64,000 bases of DNA from Lachnospiraceae bacterium MD335 (GCA_000403335.2 KE159628.1:380655-444654); one strand, 5' to 3'; positions 1 through 9,484 are shown, counted from the stretch's first letter. Numbers and translations are program-made. The notes: a model not told the origin generated them from the sequence alone.

Positions 1-438
1 GTGCTTGTTTACGGGATCACAGAGCATCCAATGATGCTTGCCACCAACAAAAAAATCAGCTCCAGGGAGGAGGCAATCCAGGTTGCAAGGACTTATTTTT
101 CCCGTTGGAAAATAGAAGAATATTTCCGCTGCAAAAAACAGGTGTTCCAGTTTGAAAACTTTCGTGTCAGAAAGTTAAAGGCAATCAATGCCCTGAATTT
201 TTATATTACTTTGTGCATGGCATTCCTAGGCCTGGTTTCCATGGGACCCGAGACAAATGCGCTAAAGGTTTCCATCATAAAAACAGCAGATCCGGTAAAG
301 CAAAAAGTTTTCTTCTGCTATTACCGGCTGGCAAAAGGCATCTCTGGTATACTATCGTATGCAAAAGAAGGCGTCAGGCTTTGGTTTCGGACGAAACGTC
401 CGAAGTACCGTCAGCTCTGTCTTAAGCTGACCGTTTGA
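1..438 (+). CDS. Transposase, C-terminal part (cut by window edge)
   Basis: This is the last 145 residues of a DDE-type transposase whose 5' part lies outside the window. The segment FSRWKIEEYFRCKKQ is the kind of Arg-Trp-x-Ile-Glu block that holds the third catalytic acid in IS4-superfamily transposases, and it is followed by a run joining the fold to a basic C-terminus. The product would cut and rejoin insertion-sequence ends. No inverted repeat could be assigned with only one end visible. The following 240 bases up to the next gene hold no convincing gene. Assignment to the IS4 superfamily is moderately sure; the exact family is not. Confidence 0.7.
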   Translation: MLVYGITEHPMMLATNKKISSREEAIQVARTYFSRWKIEEYFRCKKQVFQFENFRVRKLKAINALNFYITLCMAFLGLVSMGPETNALKVSIIKTADPVKQKVFFCYYRLAKGISGILSYAKEGVRLWFRTKRPKYRQLCLKLTV

Positions 439-681
439 ATAGATAAAAGAATATGTCCCCCAAAGTCCGGTTTCGGCGGGGCTTATTAAAGTGCCTCTAC
501 TTTATAAACTGTCATTCTGCAATATCAAAAAACCCGGCAGATTGGCACTTTGGGAAGATGTATTCATTTTGGGCTTACATTTTGCGGAAACTCAAGAACG
601 AAACCGTATTGACTTACTATGCTTTCACTGATAAAATTCTTTATAGGAAAGAATCGGAAAAAGGAAAGGTTGGATAAACAT

Positions 682-933
682 ATGCAATATAAAACAAGTG
701 GTACCTGTTCCAAAATGATAGATTTTGAAATTGAAGGAGACACGATACAATCGGTTTCCTTTACGGGCGGCTGCAACGGAAATCTGAGCGGTATTTCAAG
801 TCTTGTGCGCGGCATGAAGGTAGACGACGCAATCTCCAAACTCAAAGGAATAAAATGCGGCATGAAAGAAACCTCCTGCCCCGACCAGTTCGCGCGGGCG
901 CTTGAGGCATATAAAGCAAAAGAAAACGAATAA
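682..933 (+). CDS. TSCPD-domain protein (TIGR03905-type)
   Basis: An 83-residue protein with an N-terminal MQYKTSGTCS, a central FTGGCNGNLSG and the signature TSCPDQFARAL near the C-terminus, which matches the small TSCPD-domain family. Conserved cysteines (TGTCS, GGCNG, IKCGM, TSCPD) suggest metal or cofactor binding; the related domain also occurs at the end of class II ribonucleotide reductases. No function is established for the stand-alone form. I chose the ATG at 682 rather than the longer frame from 619 because conserved sequence begins there and AAAGGTTGG precedes it. It stands 65 bases before murG on the same strand. Confidence 0.85.
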   Translation: MQYKTSGTCSKMIDFEIEGDTIQSVSFTGGCNGNLSGISSLVRGMKVDDAISKLKGIKCGMKETSCPDQFARALEAYKAKENE

Positions 934-998
934 ATCTGAATGACATTCCAAAAATATACGAATATTATATTTAAGATAAAAAAGCGGAGGCTTTTAAT

Positions 999-2066
999 AT
1001 GAAACGTATCGTATTTACAGGCGGCGGCACTGCCGGTCATGTCACACCAAATATTGCTCTTATTCCCAAGCTCAAAAGCTTAGGTTATGATATACACTAT
1101 ATCGGCTCCTACGAGGGTATTGAACGAAAACTGATTGAGGATTACCGAATACCATACTATGGTATTTCCACAGGGAAACTCAGACGCTATTTCGATTTAA
1201 AAAATTTCAGCGATCCGTTTCGGGTAATCAAAGGCTTTATGGAGGCAAAGCAGGTCTTAAAAACATTAAAACCGGATATTGTATTCAGCAAGGGCGGTTT
1301 TGTGAGCGTTCCGGTTGTGCGCGCCGCATCCTCCCTGAAAATTCCCTGTATTATCCACGAATCCGATATGACGCCGGGGCTTGCGAACAGCCTGTGCATT
1401 CCCGTTGCGAAAAAGGTCTGCTGCAATTTCCCCGAAACGCTTCAAAATCTTCCCGAGGAAAAAGCAGTGCTGACAGGCTCGCCGATTCGGGCTGAACTGA
1501 CAAAAGGCAGCAAGGAAAAAGGACTGTCAATGTGCGGCTTCCACGGCGGAAAGCCTGTTATTATGGTTATCGGCGGAAGTCTTGGCGCGGCAGGTATCAA
1601 CACCCTTGTACGTGAAGCGCTCCCCAAGCTTTTGGATGATTTTCAGATTGTGCATATCTGCGGAAAAGAAAAAATCGATAATCTTCTTCTAAGCACGGAC
1701 GGCTACAAGCAGTTTGAGTATGTGAAAGAGGATTTAAAGGACTTGTTTGCAATAGCGGACATCGTAATCTCAAGAGCCGGCGCGAACGCAATCTGTGAGC
1801 TTTTGGCGCTGCGCAAGCCAAGTCTTCTTATTCCGCTCCCCGCCCGCGCAAGCCGCGGAGATCAGATTCTAAACGCGAAAAGCTTTGAAGCGCAAGGCTT
1901 TGCAATGGTAGCTGATGAAGATTACCTAACAGCAGTAACACTGACGGAAAAGGTACATGAGCTTTACTTTACGCGTCAGTCATATATCGAATCAATGCAG
2001 AACAGCAATCAGCGTGACGCGATTGACAAAATTGTCGGGTTGATTGAAGGAATTGTAAATTCATAA
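999..2066 (+). CDS. murG: MurG, lipid II-forming GlcNAc transferase
   Basis: A 355-residue GT28 glycosyltransferase that moves GlcNAc from UDP-GlcNAc onto lipid I on the inner membrane face, giving lipid II for peptidoglycan. The N-terminal loop GGGTAGHVTPN, the second glycine loop GGSLGAAGIN near residue 190 and the UDP-GlcNAc-binding SRAGANAICEL near residue 255 are all present. Length is normal for the family. The start is supported by GCGGAGG about 10 bases upstream. It stands apart from any dcw cluster in this window and ends at a strong hairpin terminator. Nothing in it looks broken. Confidence 0.97.
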   Translation: MKRIVFTGGGTAGHVTPNIALIPKLKSLGYDIHYIGSYEGIERKLIEDYRIPYYGISTGKLRRYFDLKNFSDPFRVIKGFMEAKQVLKTLKPDIVFSKGGFVSVPVVRAASSLKIPCIIHESDMTPGLANSLCIPVAKKVCCNFPETLQNLPEEKAVLTGSPIRAELTKGSKEKGLSMCGFHGGKPVIMVIGGSLGAAGINTLVREALPKLLDDFQIVHICGKEKIDNLLLSTDGYKQFEYVKEDLKDLFAIADIVISRAGANAICELLALRKPSLLIPLPARASRGDQILNAKSFEAQGFAMVADEDYLTAVTLTEKVHELYFTRQSYIESMQNSNQRDAIDKIVGLIEGIVNS

Positions 2067-2098
2067 TGCTTATTGATACTGATGCATCTTTATATTCC

Positions 2099-2150
2099 AT
2101 TTTACCCAAAATCAATATTTAACCGGAAAAATATTGATTTTGGGTAAAAT
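2099..2150. terminator. Bidirectional hairpin terminator after murG
   Basis: A perfect 22-bp inverted repeat (2099-2120 with 2129-2150) around an 8-base loop. A-rich and T-rich ends on both strands would let it stop murG from the left and the pilus cluster from the right. Confidence 0.85.
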
Positions 2151-2186
2151 AGCGAACTATTTAATCAATACTTAAAACTCCAATAG

Positions 2187-3623
2187 TTAATAATATGTAA
2201 AGCAACTCCTCCCAAACCTTAATGTATCTCCCTGTTCTAACACCACCGGCGTATGAATCGCAATTACTTCTCCATTATGTACTGTCCCGTTCGTAGAATT
2301 CAAATCACAAACACATACCTTTCCGTTATGCTCCTCAATTCGCGCATGCATTTTACTGACTGCATTATCATTAATGATAAAATCAGAAACCCCCCCAAGT
2401 TTTCCTACCGTCAGAGGCAGACAATCAAGCGGTATGCTGACTTCTTTTCCATTAACCCGCCCGCGAAGGACGCGTTCCTCTATTGCTTCATTTCCAAGGC
2501 AAATTGTCTCATTCGAACACGTTAAAGAATTTACCTCCCGATAACCAACTTTACGAGGAATCTCGTTATTATGTTTTATCGTTAAATTATGAACAACTTC
2601 TCTGCTTATCAACTCCTCATATACTGATTCTTCACACTCTTCATTTAGCATCTCAATCTCTCTGCTTTGTCTTACTGTCTTGATATAACACACAAAGAAC
2701 AGCACCGCCGCCACAAGCGCCATCGCCACTGCACCATACATATAAAGCTCATAATTACCACTAAGCTTATAGCGCTGAAACACACGCGCTCCAACAATAA
2801 TTGCTCCTGCACAGATTGCCACAAACACACAAAAAACACCGCCAATCAGTTCCTTAATATTTCCCTGTCTGTCACACGTATCCTGATACTCCTCCTCCAT
2901 ATCCGCTTCTTTGCGACGCGGCACATCCTCTTGTAGCATAAACGCATTACTTTCTTTGTTAATTATTCTGTTATCCCACATCTTGTCCCCAGGCTCTGCC
3001 AAAGGCTGCTCTGATATATATCCACAGTTTTCCTGATTCGGAACCTCCGTCGCCGCACACTCCATAAACTTACGAATCCCACTAAGCACATAATTCGGAT
3101 TTCTAGTATAACGATACACCTGATACCCCAGCATCACCGCCTGTTTATCCGTATGGTCAATATGCGCCAAAAGTTCGTCAACAAACTCCATAAACGAACA
3201 CCGCACATCACCGCTGTAATCAGGATAACAGGCAAAATAAGGCTCCATGCTCTCCACATTCACATAGATAAACTCCGCCTTCATCATAATCTGCTCCCCA
3301 TTTAACAGGTATTCCTCAAGATTATCAAATAAGTGTATACAGCCAAAAAACACTGTACGCAACATACGGTAATCCAGCTCATTTTTCTCAATCAGCCTGT
3401 CAAGCGGCTGTAACGAATTAATCTCATAATAATATCGGCTTTCACCATTTACCTGCCGATGCGTAATCGGCAAAAGCCCTTGTATTTTATTTTCCAAAAG
3501 CATACGTACACGATAATCCCGGCTGTTATCCTTTGCAGCGCCAAAAAAGTCACACTTATAAAGCACCATATAATTATGATTCATATCCCGCTCAAAACTT
3601 ACCAACGGTAAATCCTGCTTCAT
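2187..3623 (-). CDS. FHA-domain membrane protein (DUF6382-type N-terminus)
   Basis: A 478-residue protein in three parts. The N-terminal half (about 1-190) resembles the DUF6382 domain found before FHA domains in Clostridia. One or two membrane segments lie near residues 260-315 (GVFCVFVAICAGAIIVGA and a second hydrophobic stretch). The C-terminal 90 residues are a forkhead-associated domain, with VGKLGGVSDFIIND, SKMHARI and CDLNSTNGT as phosphothreonine-binding landmarks. It probably links Ser/Thr phosphorylation to the pilus machine encoded upstream in the same operon, though no kinase is visible here. It overlaps the TadE-like gene by 4 bases, which suggests coupled translation. Confidence 0.85.
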   Translation of the reverse strand: MKQDLPLVSFERDMNHNYMVLYKCDFFGAAKDNSRDYRVRMLLENKIQGLLPITHRQVNGESRYYYEINSLQPLDRLIEKNELDYRMLRTVFFGCIHLFDNLEEYLLNGEQIMMKAEFIYVNVESMEPYFACYPDYSGDVRCSFMEFVDELLAHIDHTDKQAVMLGYQVYRYTRNPNYVLSGIRKFMECAATEVPNQENCGYISEQPLAEPGDKMWDNRIINKESNAFMLQEDVPRRKEADMEEEYQDTCDRQGNIKELIGGVFCVFVAICAGAIIVGARVFQRYKLSGNYELYMYGAVAMALVAAVLFFVCYIKTVRQSREIEMLNEECEESVYEELISREVVHNLTIKHNNEIPRKVGYREVNSLTCSNETICLGNEAIEERVLRGRVNGKEVSIPLDCLPLTVGKLGGVSDFIINDNAVSKMHARIEEHNGKVCVCDLNSTNGTVHNGEVIAIHTPVVLEQGDTLRFGRSCFTYY

Positions 3624-4144
3624 GTCCCGTCTCCTCCCATTTCCTCCTGCTCCGTTTTTGCCGCAGGTTCATTTTTTTCCTTACTCATTTCACGGATAAG
3701 CTTATTCACAACTCTGCAGTTTCTGATTGTACGTGTCGGTCTGTGCCTTCTTGCCTCAGAACAAATATCCAGCGTTAAATCCGCACCCGAAACATATTCA
3801 CAAAGCCACCCCATTAGCGGCATATTTACTGCACATCGATACTGAACCTTCACAAACTCCGCAGAAACTGACACTTCATATCCAAAATCATGCACTGCAA
3901 AAAGTTTTTCTTCTGTAAGACGTGCTGCCGCTTCGTATGCCTGATTATATGCTTCCTGCGCACTCCTTATATGATTTCCCGTCCCGCGAAGCGCCGCCTC
4001 ATATGCGCTCTGCTCCAAAATACACCTGTCATAACTGTAAAAAGCAAGAAAAATCATCATTGCCGTAAATAAGAGCGCCATCGGGAAAACCAGCGCCGCC
4101 TCCACCGTAAAATACCCCTTTTCCGTATCCCTTAAAAAAATCAT
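3620..4144 (-). CDS. TadE-like pseudopilin
   Basis: A 174-residue protein with the TadE hallmark near the N-terminus: a short basic head, then GYFTVEAALVFPMALLF, in which Glu follows a pilin-like cleavage point and leads into one membrane helix. The rest is extracellular and ends in a charged tail. TadE-type pseudopilins are processed by A24 prepilin peptidases and help assemble Flp pili. Two such peptidases are encoded in this cluster. The gene overlaps the FHA gene by ATGA and lies downstream of a prepilin peptidase. Confidence 0.8.
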   Translation of the reverse strand: MIFLRDTEKGYFTVEAALVFPMALLFTAMMIFLAFYSYDRCILEQSAYEAALRGTGNHIRSAQEAYNQAYEAAARLTEEKLFAVHDFGYEVSVSAEFVKVQYRCAVNMPLMGWLCEYVSGADLTLDICSEARRHRPTRTIRNCRVVNKLIREMSKEKNEPAAKTEQEEMGGDGT

Positions 4145-4181
4145 ATTGATAACCTTACACCTTTCTTCGTCCGCAAATTAT

Positions 4182-4610
4182 CTACCCTGTCATCATTACA
4201 CACACCACATAACCTATAAACAAAGCAGGTATAAACGCAAGCCGTGTATGCCTGTTTCCCTTTCGTAATACCAACACAAAAACTGACACAAGTGTCATAA
4301 TTAATGACGCAATACACACTGCAGTAAGACACTTCCGAAATCCCAGTATTAGTCCCATAGCAATAATTACCAGCCCATCGCCTCTGCCAATCTGCTCCCT
4401 TCCCACCATAGATAATCCAACCGCGCATACTCCAATTAACGCCCCTCCGACAATTTCCCATATTCCAATGCTCCTGTTCACAACTGCACCCAAAAGACCC
4501 ACAAGCATCAATATTAAAATCATCCCTCTGCTTATTTCCCTACTTCTTAAATCCATAATTCCCGCCGCAAAAAGCAGCGCTCCTGTTATCCCTGTTATCA
4601 CAAAAACCAT
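4182..4610 (-). CDS. A24 prepilin peptidase (CpaA/TadV-type), first copy
   Basis: A 142-residue integral membrane protein with about five hydrophobic segments. The two aspartates of A24 peptidases are present: AGIMDLRSREI near residue 20 and IGRGDGLVI (GxGD-type) near residue 75. It should cleave the leader of Flp and TadE-like prepilins at the membrane. The start is ATG at 4610, preceded by GGAGG with 6-base spacing; the longer frame from 4646 has no such site. The usual KIPN after the first Asp is replaced by EISRG, unlike the second peptidase at 11730-12230, so the two may have different substrates. Confidence 0.82.
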   Translation of the reverse strand: MVFVITGITGALLFAAGIMDLRSREISRGMILILMLVGLLGAVVNRSIGIWEIVGGALIGVCAVGLSMVGREQIGRGDGLVIIAMGLILGFRKCLTAVCIASLIMTLVSVFVLVLRKGNRHTRLAFIPALFIGYVVCVMMTG

Positions 4611-4627
4611 TTTAAACCTCCGATTAT

Positions 4628-5509
4628 TTAATGCGTACTTCCACATTTACTGCACGCACCGCGTCCTCCGGCTTCTGATATTGGTACTGCAAGAATTGTA
4701 CGCTTTAATTTACTGCATCCAAGCGATGAATGATACCTCGTTCCGTAATCTGTAATATATACTGTAGCCCGCTGCTCTCTGCCGCATTCCCCGCAAGGAT
4801 AATACTTCGCCCTTTCCTCATTGCGCAAATCCTCCAATACTTCTCTATCCACAGGCACTATAGAAAGTTTCAGATAAGTGCACGCCCTGGACCTGTGGTA
4901 TACTGCCCCGTCAGGTGTAATATATACAATCTCTTCCTCCACATCACCGTTTGAAGCTGCGGCAGCATTATCATATCCTGTCCATGCACGCGTATAAATC
5001 CGATTATACATTTTAAACTCACCGAACCCTGCCACTGCTGCCGGTGGTCTTATCGTATATCCTGCAATCAAATCAATACCGTCGTCCTTCTCCAAGACAG
5101 AAGAACGGTACCAGTTAATGTGCGCCGCGCCGCCTTTTATCGGTGAATTGTCAAGATAAGATTTTCCAAGAATTGTTTTTACATGATTTGCTGCATACCC
5201 ATATGTAAGACCAAGCGATTCCGCTTTCCCTATATCCCTGTTAGAAAGTGCCCGATACTCATACGCACATACTGCCATTTCCTTGGCAGTTCTGTGCATT
5301 GCCGCGCTCATATTGCTCTGTACTCTGTAGATTTCCAATATGGATATAATATTTAAAAAGGCAAACAGGAAGAACGGAAGCACAAACGCAGCCTCCACCG
5401 TCATACTTGCCCGCAGTCTTTTAGAGCGGCAAAGTGACACCCTTTTTTGTACAGAGGCTTTTAAAAACACAATGATATTATATTCCTTCCGGTTTAACGC
5501 TTTTTTCAT
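4628..5509 (-). CDS. TadE-like protein with duplicated Cys-rich module
   Basis: A 293-residue protein. RASMTVEAAFVLPFFLFAF near residue 35 is a TadE-type pseudopilin head followed by one membrane helix. The C-terminal 100 residues hold two copies of a module reading VYIT..G..YH.S..C..LK followed by a CxxC-like pair (CGEC, CSKC), which looks like a small metal-binding fold outside the membrane. Start choice is uncertain. ATG at 5509 has AAGGAGGGGAGG upstream, ATG at 5560 has GGGAGG, and ATG at 5590 overlaps the stop of the preceding gene. The TadE call is good; the role of the duplicated module is unknown. Confidence 0.75.
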   Translation of the reverse strand: MKKALNRKEYNIIVFLKASVQKRVSLCRSKRLRASMTVEAAFVLPFFLFAFLNIISILEIYRVQSNMSAAMHRTAKEMAVCAYEYRALSNRDIGKAESLGLTYGYAANHVKTILGKSYLDNSPIKGGAAHINWYRSSVLEKDDGIDLIAGYTIRPPAAVAGFGEFKMYNRIYTRAWTGYDNAAAASNGDVEEEIVYITPDGAVYHRSRACTYLKLSIVPVDREVLEDLRNEERAKYYPCGECGREQRATVYITDYGTRYHSSLGCSKLKRTILAVPISEAGGRGACSKCGSTH

Positions 5510-5582
5510 AGAACGCTTCCTCCCCTCCTTTTCTCTAATCTCTCTGCCTAAAAAGGGCATCACTCTGCCTCCCTGTTTCCGA

Positions 5583-7058
5583 TTACTCATAACACATTTT
5601 TTTCTCAAATACAAAATCATGCCCCGCCGCATCCGAAAACCCAAATCCCGCTTTTATATAATCAATACACTGATCAATCCGAAACTGTGCGTTTCCCTGC
5701 GTCTGCCGAATGTCCATCTCTACAATATCAAGACTGCGCGCTGCCTTTTTGTCCTGATCCATAAGCCCTAAAAATACCCTCAAATACGCCTGATAAGACA
5801 ATCCGTCCTTCTTTTTTCCACTGCCTTCAAAATTACCGGACAAAATTCCCAATAGCGAAAGGCTCCACTGACCGTCCTTTTTTATCAGCGGCACTTTTCC
5901 TCCGTCAAGCAGATTTTTAACATCCGCCGCGGACTCCGCAAGCGCCCACATTCCCAAAAGAATATTCTGCAATAGCGGCGCAAGCTCCGGCGATACAATC
6001 AATGCACACAAAAGGTCCGCCACATTTTTTGCCTGATTTTTCATATTGGAATTACTATAAATTGCAATAAGATTTCCCACCGACCGCACCGCGAAGAGTG
6101 TCGCAAGACATGCCGAAAGATTTGATGTGTCACTTCCAAAGCCATATAAAATATACTCAATCTGATAACTTAAAAGACTGTTTTCCTTTTTGTCGCGATA
6201 ATTTCCGCATACCTTCATCAGGTACTCTCCATAAATAAGCTCATCAGCAAAACCCTCTGCCGCAGGCGCTCCTTCATGAAGTCCGATACCGGAATTGACA
6301 GTTCCTGCACGCGCACGCCCCGAATAATACGCATTCAAATCAACCTCTGCCTGTGACATTTTTTCACCGCTCGGCATCATCAGTTTCAAAAACGCTCCGC
6401 TGATTAATTGATTTACAAGCTTTGATACCTTTTGATAAGAATTGCCATCTGACGTTTCCGTGCCGTACTCAATAATTTCCTTTTCAGCAAGTGCATCCTC
6501 GAACTCCTTTTTCTGCTTTTTTATCTCTGATGCGACGTCACGCGTATTCATTTCGTTTTTTTGCACGATTTCCAAATGCTCTTTTACCGTATTGATAATG
6601 TCGCCGCCATACACCGCCTTCATATACGCAACCGCCTGTGCCTTCCAAACAGCTCCGTTTTCATCTCCGGCATAAGACACCTCGCGAATTTCCAAATACG
6701 GATTGGTAAGCTTTAAATATGTAATACCCCCAAACATTCCAACATCCTTATCAGGGTCCATATTCTTATCCAAGTAACCCGATAAATGCTTTTCAACCAT
6801 ACCTGTTCCGCCGCTTTTACCACCATACGCAGAATCAATAAAAAATAATTCATACTGCTCTAACAATTCCCGATGATACTCCGCAAATACGGAATCCATT
6901 CCCAAATCCGCTGCCAGCTCCGCCTGCGCCCTTGCAGCGCCTATCGCCGCACCCTCTATCAGGGCAAGCAGCAGCGATAGGATAATTCCAAATACAAGGG
7001 ACAGATATACAGTCAGATACGCGTTTTCCTTTTTTCGAATCCCGACCTTTCCGTACAT
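5583..7058 (-). CDS. DUF5702-type Tad-cluster protein
   Basis: A 491-residue protein with an N-terminal membrane segment (NAYLTVYLSLVFGIILSLLLALIEG) preceded by a basic head, followed by a long soluble extracellular region. This plan and its place between TadE-like and Flp-like genes match DUF5702 proteins of clostridial Tad loci. The ELAADLGMDSVFAEYHRELLEQYELFFID segment, given here only as a landmark after the helix, resembles the part seen in TadG-like proteins. A minor-pilin or surface-scaffold role is likely but not shown. GGAGAGG precedes the start. Confidence 0.7.
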   Translation of the reverse strand: MYGKVGIRKKENAYLTVYLSLVFGIILSLLLALIEGAAIGAARAQAELAADLGMDSVFAEYHRELLEQYELFFIDSAYGGKSGGTGMVEKHLSGYLDKNMDPDKDVGMFGGITYLKLTNPYLEIREVSYAGDENGAVWKAQAVAYMKAVYGGDIINTVKEHLEIVQKNEMNTRDVASEIKKQKKEFEDALAEKEIIEYGTETSDGNSYQKVSKLVNQLISGAFLKLMMPSGEKMSQAEVDLNAYYSGRARAGTVNSGIGLHEGAPAAEGFADELIYGEYLMKVCGNYRDKKENSLLSYQIEYILYGFGSDTSNLSACLATLFAVRSVGNLIAIYSNSNMKNQAKNVADLLCALIVSPELAPLLQNILLGMWALAESAADVKNLLDGGKVPLIKKDGQWSLSLLGILSGNFEGSGKKKDGLSYQAYLRVFLGLMDQDKKAARSLDIVEMDIRQTQGNAQFRIDQCIDYIKAGFGFSDAAGHDFVFEKKMCYE

Positions 7059-7087
7059 TTTTGATTTTCCTCTCCTTATTATTACAG

Positions 7088-7255
7088 TTATATTTTATTT
7101 GCGTTTGTGGAAACCTTTTTTAATATCGTTTCAACCACCTTTTTAATGCTGTCCTTAAAAATCGCCACTAATGCAATCAGCACAACAATAATCAACACAA
7201 CCTCCACCGTTCCCATTCCTTCTTCTTCCTTAATAAAACGCTCAAAATTTCTCAT
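7088..7255 (-). CDS. Small Flp-type pilin candidate
   Basis: A 55-residue protein that is the best candidate for the major pilin of the cluster. It has a short charged head ending in KEEEGMGTVEVVL, with Glu five residues after Gly-Met-Gly, then one membrane helix (VVLIIVVLIALVAIF) and a short basic tail. Flp pilins have this size and layout and are cut by A24 peptidases. Start ATG at 7255 is preceded by GGAGG with 6-base spacing. The gene lies between the DUF5702-type and TadC-like genes. Confidence 0.8.
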   Translation of the reverse strand: MRNFERFIKEEEGMGTVEVVLIIVVLIALVAIFKDSIKKVVETILKKVSTNANKI

Positions 7256-7311
7256 ATAATTCCTCCATTCATTTAAACTTTTGTTCTCTATTCAATTGTA
7301 ATTCCTTTATG

Positions 7312-8670
7312 TTAAAAATAACTCTGAAATGCCGGCACCATAATAATAACCATAATCATACCCAAAAGCATCATCATCGGTACCAAAAGCTTTGTACCTG
7401 CTTTTTCACCCAATCTTCTCGCCATGTGTTTTCGTTCCTCGAAGGCATTCGCTGCCTCCTCCCGCAAAAGGATTGCAAGATTCGCGGCGCCCTTTCTGAC
7501 ATTTTGTGAAAGCATTGCAGCAAGCCGGTTATAGGACTGCACCCTGCACCGCCGTCCAAAGCGTTCATATGCATTTGTCTGCGCGACGCCGCTTTCCATT
7601 TCGTAAATTGTCAAAAGCATTTCCTCGTAGGCAAACCGCACTCTTCCTGTCTCCTGCCTTCGCACACGATAATCCTTTGCCACCCGCTGCCAAGCGTTCG
7701 GCACAGCCATTCCCGCTCCGATTAAAAGCGCAAGTGCACTGACAATTTCAGGATAATCAAGTCTTAGCTGTTCATTTCTGTGCGCAACCTGTTTTTGCAA
7801 ATCCCTGTCCTTTCCAATATAAATCACAAATACAAGCAACGGCATCGCAAGAAAAACCAGGATTCCGGTATTGCTTCTTTGATAACTCCAACGTATGGTA
7901 TCTGTATCCATTTCTGACGGAAGTGTCATAAATTCTTCATTTCTTGTTCCGTGCTGTATGTCCTCAACCATCCGTGCCAAAAGCTCTGCCCGTGAAGGCT
8001 GAACTGCTCTAGAAAAGATCACACAATTCATTATACGGCGTACCTCAAATTCCTCACAGCTTATAACAGCCGTAAGCTCCACAAGCTTCGGAGCATCAAG
8101 CGTATTATGGACAAGCCTTCCGTCAATGTCTATATAATCCGCATCCGTCTGCCATTCTACCGTAAACGGAAATCCCTCAATACTGTCCAAAAGGTTCAGA
8201 TTATACGAAACCTCATCCAAAGAAACATTCTCACCAAGCATTGTCTTTTCAAGAATCGGCAAAAAATTCTCCAATAGCGCGTTTAATTCCTGTTCCTGAT
8301 ATAGCCGCTCCTCTACGGATAAATCAACCTCATAACTGCCGAACGTATCCTTTGCCACAAGACTGATTTCCTTTTCTCCGTCACCATATGCATTTCTCGC
8401 AATACGGTTATCAACAATCTTTGTCTGCGCTCCCTCCTTTATCCACAAAATAACCGATATAGCCAGTCCGCAAACCACCACCATACCGCACAGCGACAGT
8501 TTTTTCATTACATATTCTTTTTGACGGCTTTGCGTGTCTCCCGCAGGCTCCAGGGTCTGCAGCGCCTCGCGTACAGAGTTGTCATAGAGAATTTTATCCG
8601 GCTTTTTATGCATCCGCTCAAGTCGGTTATAAAAAAGCTCCGCAAAGCCTTTCTTCCTTTTTTTACGCAT
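7312..8670 (-). CDS. TadC-like membrane assembly protein with large N-terminal extension
   Basis: A 452-residue protein. The C-terminal third resembles the T2SSF/TadC domain: two membrane helices (near residue 265 and at the extreme C-terminus MMMLLGMIMVIIMVP) flanking a helical cytoplasmic part with LRLDYPEIVSALALLIGAGM and the EEAANAFEERKHMARRLGEKAGTKLL type of segment typical of pilus platform proteins. The first 250 residues add a membrane helix near residue 60 and an extracellular region not found in ordinary TadC. It pairs with the TadB-like gene 4 bases upstream. GAGGTG precedes the start. Confidence 0.75.
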   Translation of the reverse strand: MRKKRKKGFAELFYNRLERMHKKPDKILYDNSVREALQTLEPAGDTQSRQKEYVMKKLSLCGMVVVCGLAISVILWIKEGAQTKIVDNRIARNAYGDGEKEISLVAKDTFGSYEVDLSVEERLYQEQELNALLENFLPILEKTMLGENVSLDEVSYNLNLLDSIEGFPFTVEWQTDADYIDIDGRLVHNTLDAPKLVELTAVISCEEFEVRRIMNCVIFSRAVQPSRAELLARMVEDIQHGTRNEEFMTLPSEMDTDTIRWSYQRSNTGILVFLAMPLLVFVIYIGKDRDLQKQVAHRNEQLRLDYPEIVSALALLIGAGMAVPNAWQRVAKDYRVRRQETGRVRFAYEEMLLTIYEMESGVAQTNAYERFGRRCRVQSYNRLAAMLSQNVRKGAANLAILLREEAANAFEERKHMARRLGEKAGTKLLVPMMMLLGMIMVIIMVPAFQSYF

Positions 8671-8673
8671 TTC

Positions 8674-9465
8674 CTACACCTCAATATCCAAAATTTTATC
8701 AGAAATTATACAGGCAAGCCCGTACACAAACAATGCCGCAGTCATAATAAACTGCCCCATAAAATTGTGATAAAGCCCTTCAAAATAACCTTTTGACGTA
8801 ATCGAAATATAAGCGATGATAAAAAACGGAATATACCGCATAATCCTCTGCTCCAGTTTCTTCTCACTCATAATTGTATCAATTTCCAGCCTGACTGCCT
8901 GTTTATCGCCGATAACCTCAGCGGTATTGGATATAATCATCTGCATATTTCCGCCTCCTCGTTTTGCAATTTGGAAAATGTCCGCAAAGTCCCGAATATC
9001 CTGCACCCCGCTTCTTTTCGCCAAGTCCGAAAGCGCCTCCTCAAGCTGCTCATTATTTGCAAGTTTTCTAAGCAGTAAGCGAAGTTCACATGCCATAAGC
9101 GATGATTCCCCATGTAAAAGCACAATCTCTTTGTAAGCCTCCTGAAATGCATTCTCAAAACTATATCCTGTTTGAAGGTTAGAAGCCACACTCAATATCA
9201 CGTCACGAAACTCTGCCTCAAGCTTCTGCCTTCTCTTTTGACAAAGCTGCTTTTTTCTTTTTCTAAGAGACAACACCGCAAACGGTATCAGTAAAATCCA
9301 TGCGATTATACTGTCATAAAACAAATACGCTGTTATTCCAATAAAAGCACCTTCGCAAAGGATATAAACAACAAACTCTTTTTTTGTAAACTTATATACT
9401 GCATAATCTGGTATTGGCGGATGCCGTACCCTTCTAATACCTGTTTTATTTGTTTTATTTTTCAT
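8674..9465 (-). CDS. TadB-like pilus platform protein
   Basis: A 263-residue membrane protein of the T2SSF/TadB type, with N-terminal and C-terminal pairs of helices around a cytoplasmic domain containing FRDVILSVASNLQTGYSFE and a FADIFQIAKRGGGNM motif, both typical of TadB/GspF. It would form the inner-membrane platform driven by the CpaF ATPase encoded just upstream. The frame stays open to 9588, but that part overlaps the end of the ATPase gene, so I chose the ATG at 9465 (MKNKTNK). AAAGGAG lies 13 bases upstream, which is rather long spacing. Confidence 0.8.
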   Translation of the reverse strand: MKNKTNKTGIRRVRHPPIPDYAVYKFTKKEFVVYILCEGAFIGITAYLFYDSIIAWILLIPFAVLSLRKRKKQLCQKRRQKLEAEFRDVILSVASNLQTGYSFENAFQEAYKEIVLLHGESSLMACELRLLLRKLANNEQLEEALSDLAKRSGVQDIRDFADIFQIAKRGGGNMQMIISNTAEVIGDKQAVRLEIDTIMSEKKLEQRIMRYIPFFIIAYISITSKGYFEGLYHNFMGQFIMTAALFVYGLACIISDKILDIEV

Positions 9466-9484
9466 GTGGCTAACAATACTCCTT

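Noticed and set aside
453-677. 74-codon frame between the transposase and TSCPD gene
   Set aside because: No ribosome site, overlaps an antisense frame of similar length, and no recognisable sequence.
2253-2936. Short plus-strand frames opposite the FHA gene
   Set aside because: All lie antisense to a well-supported gene.
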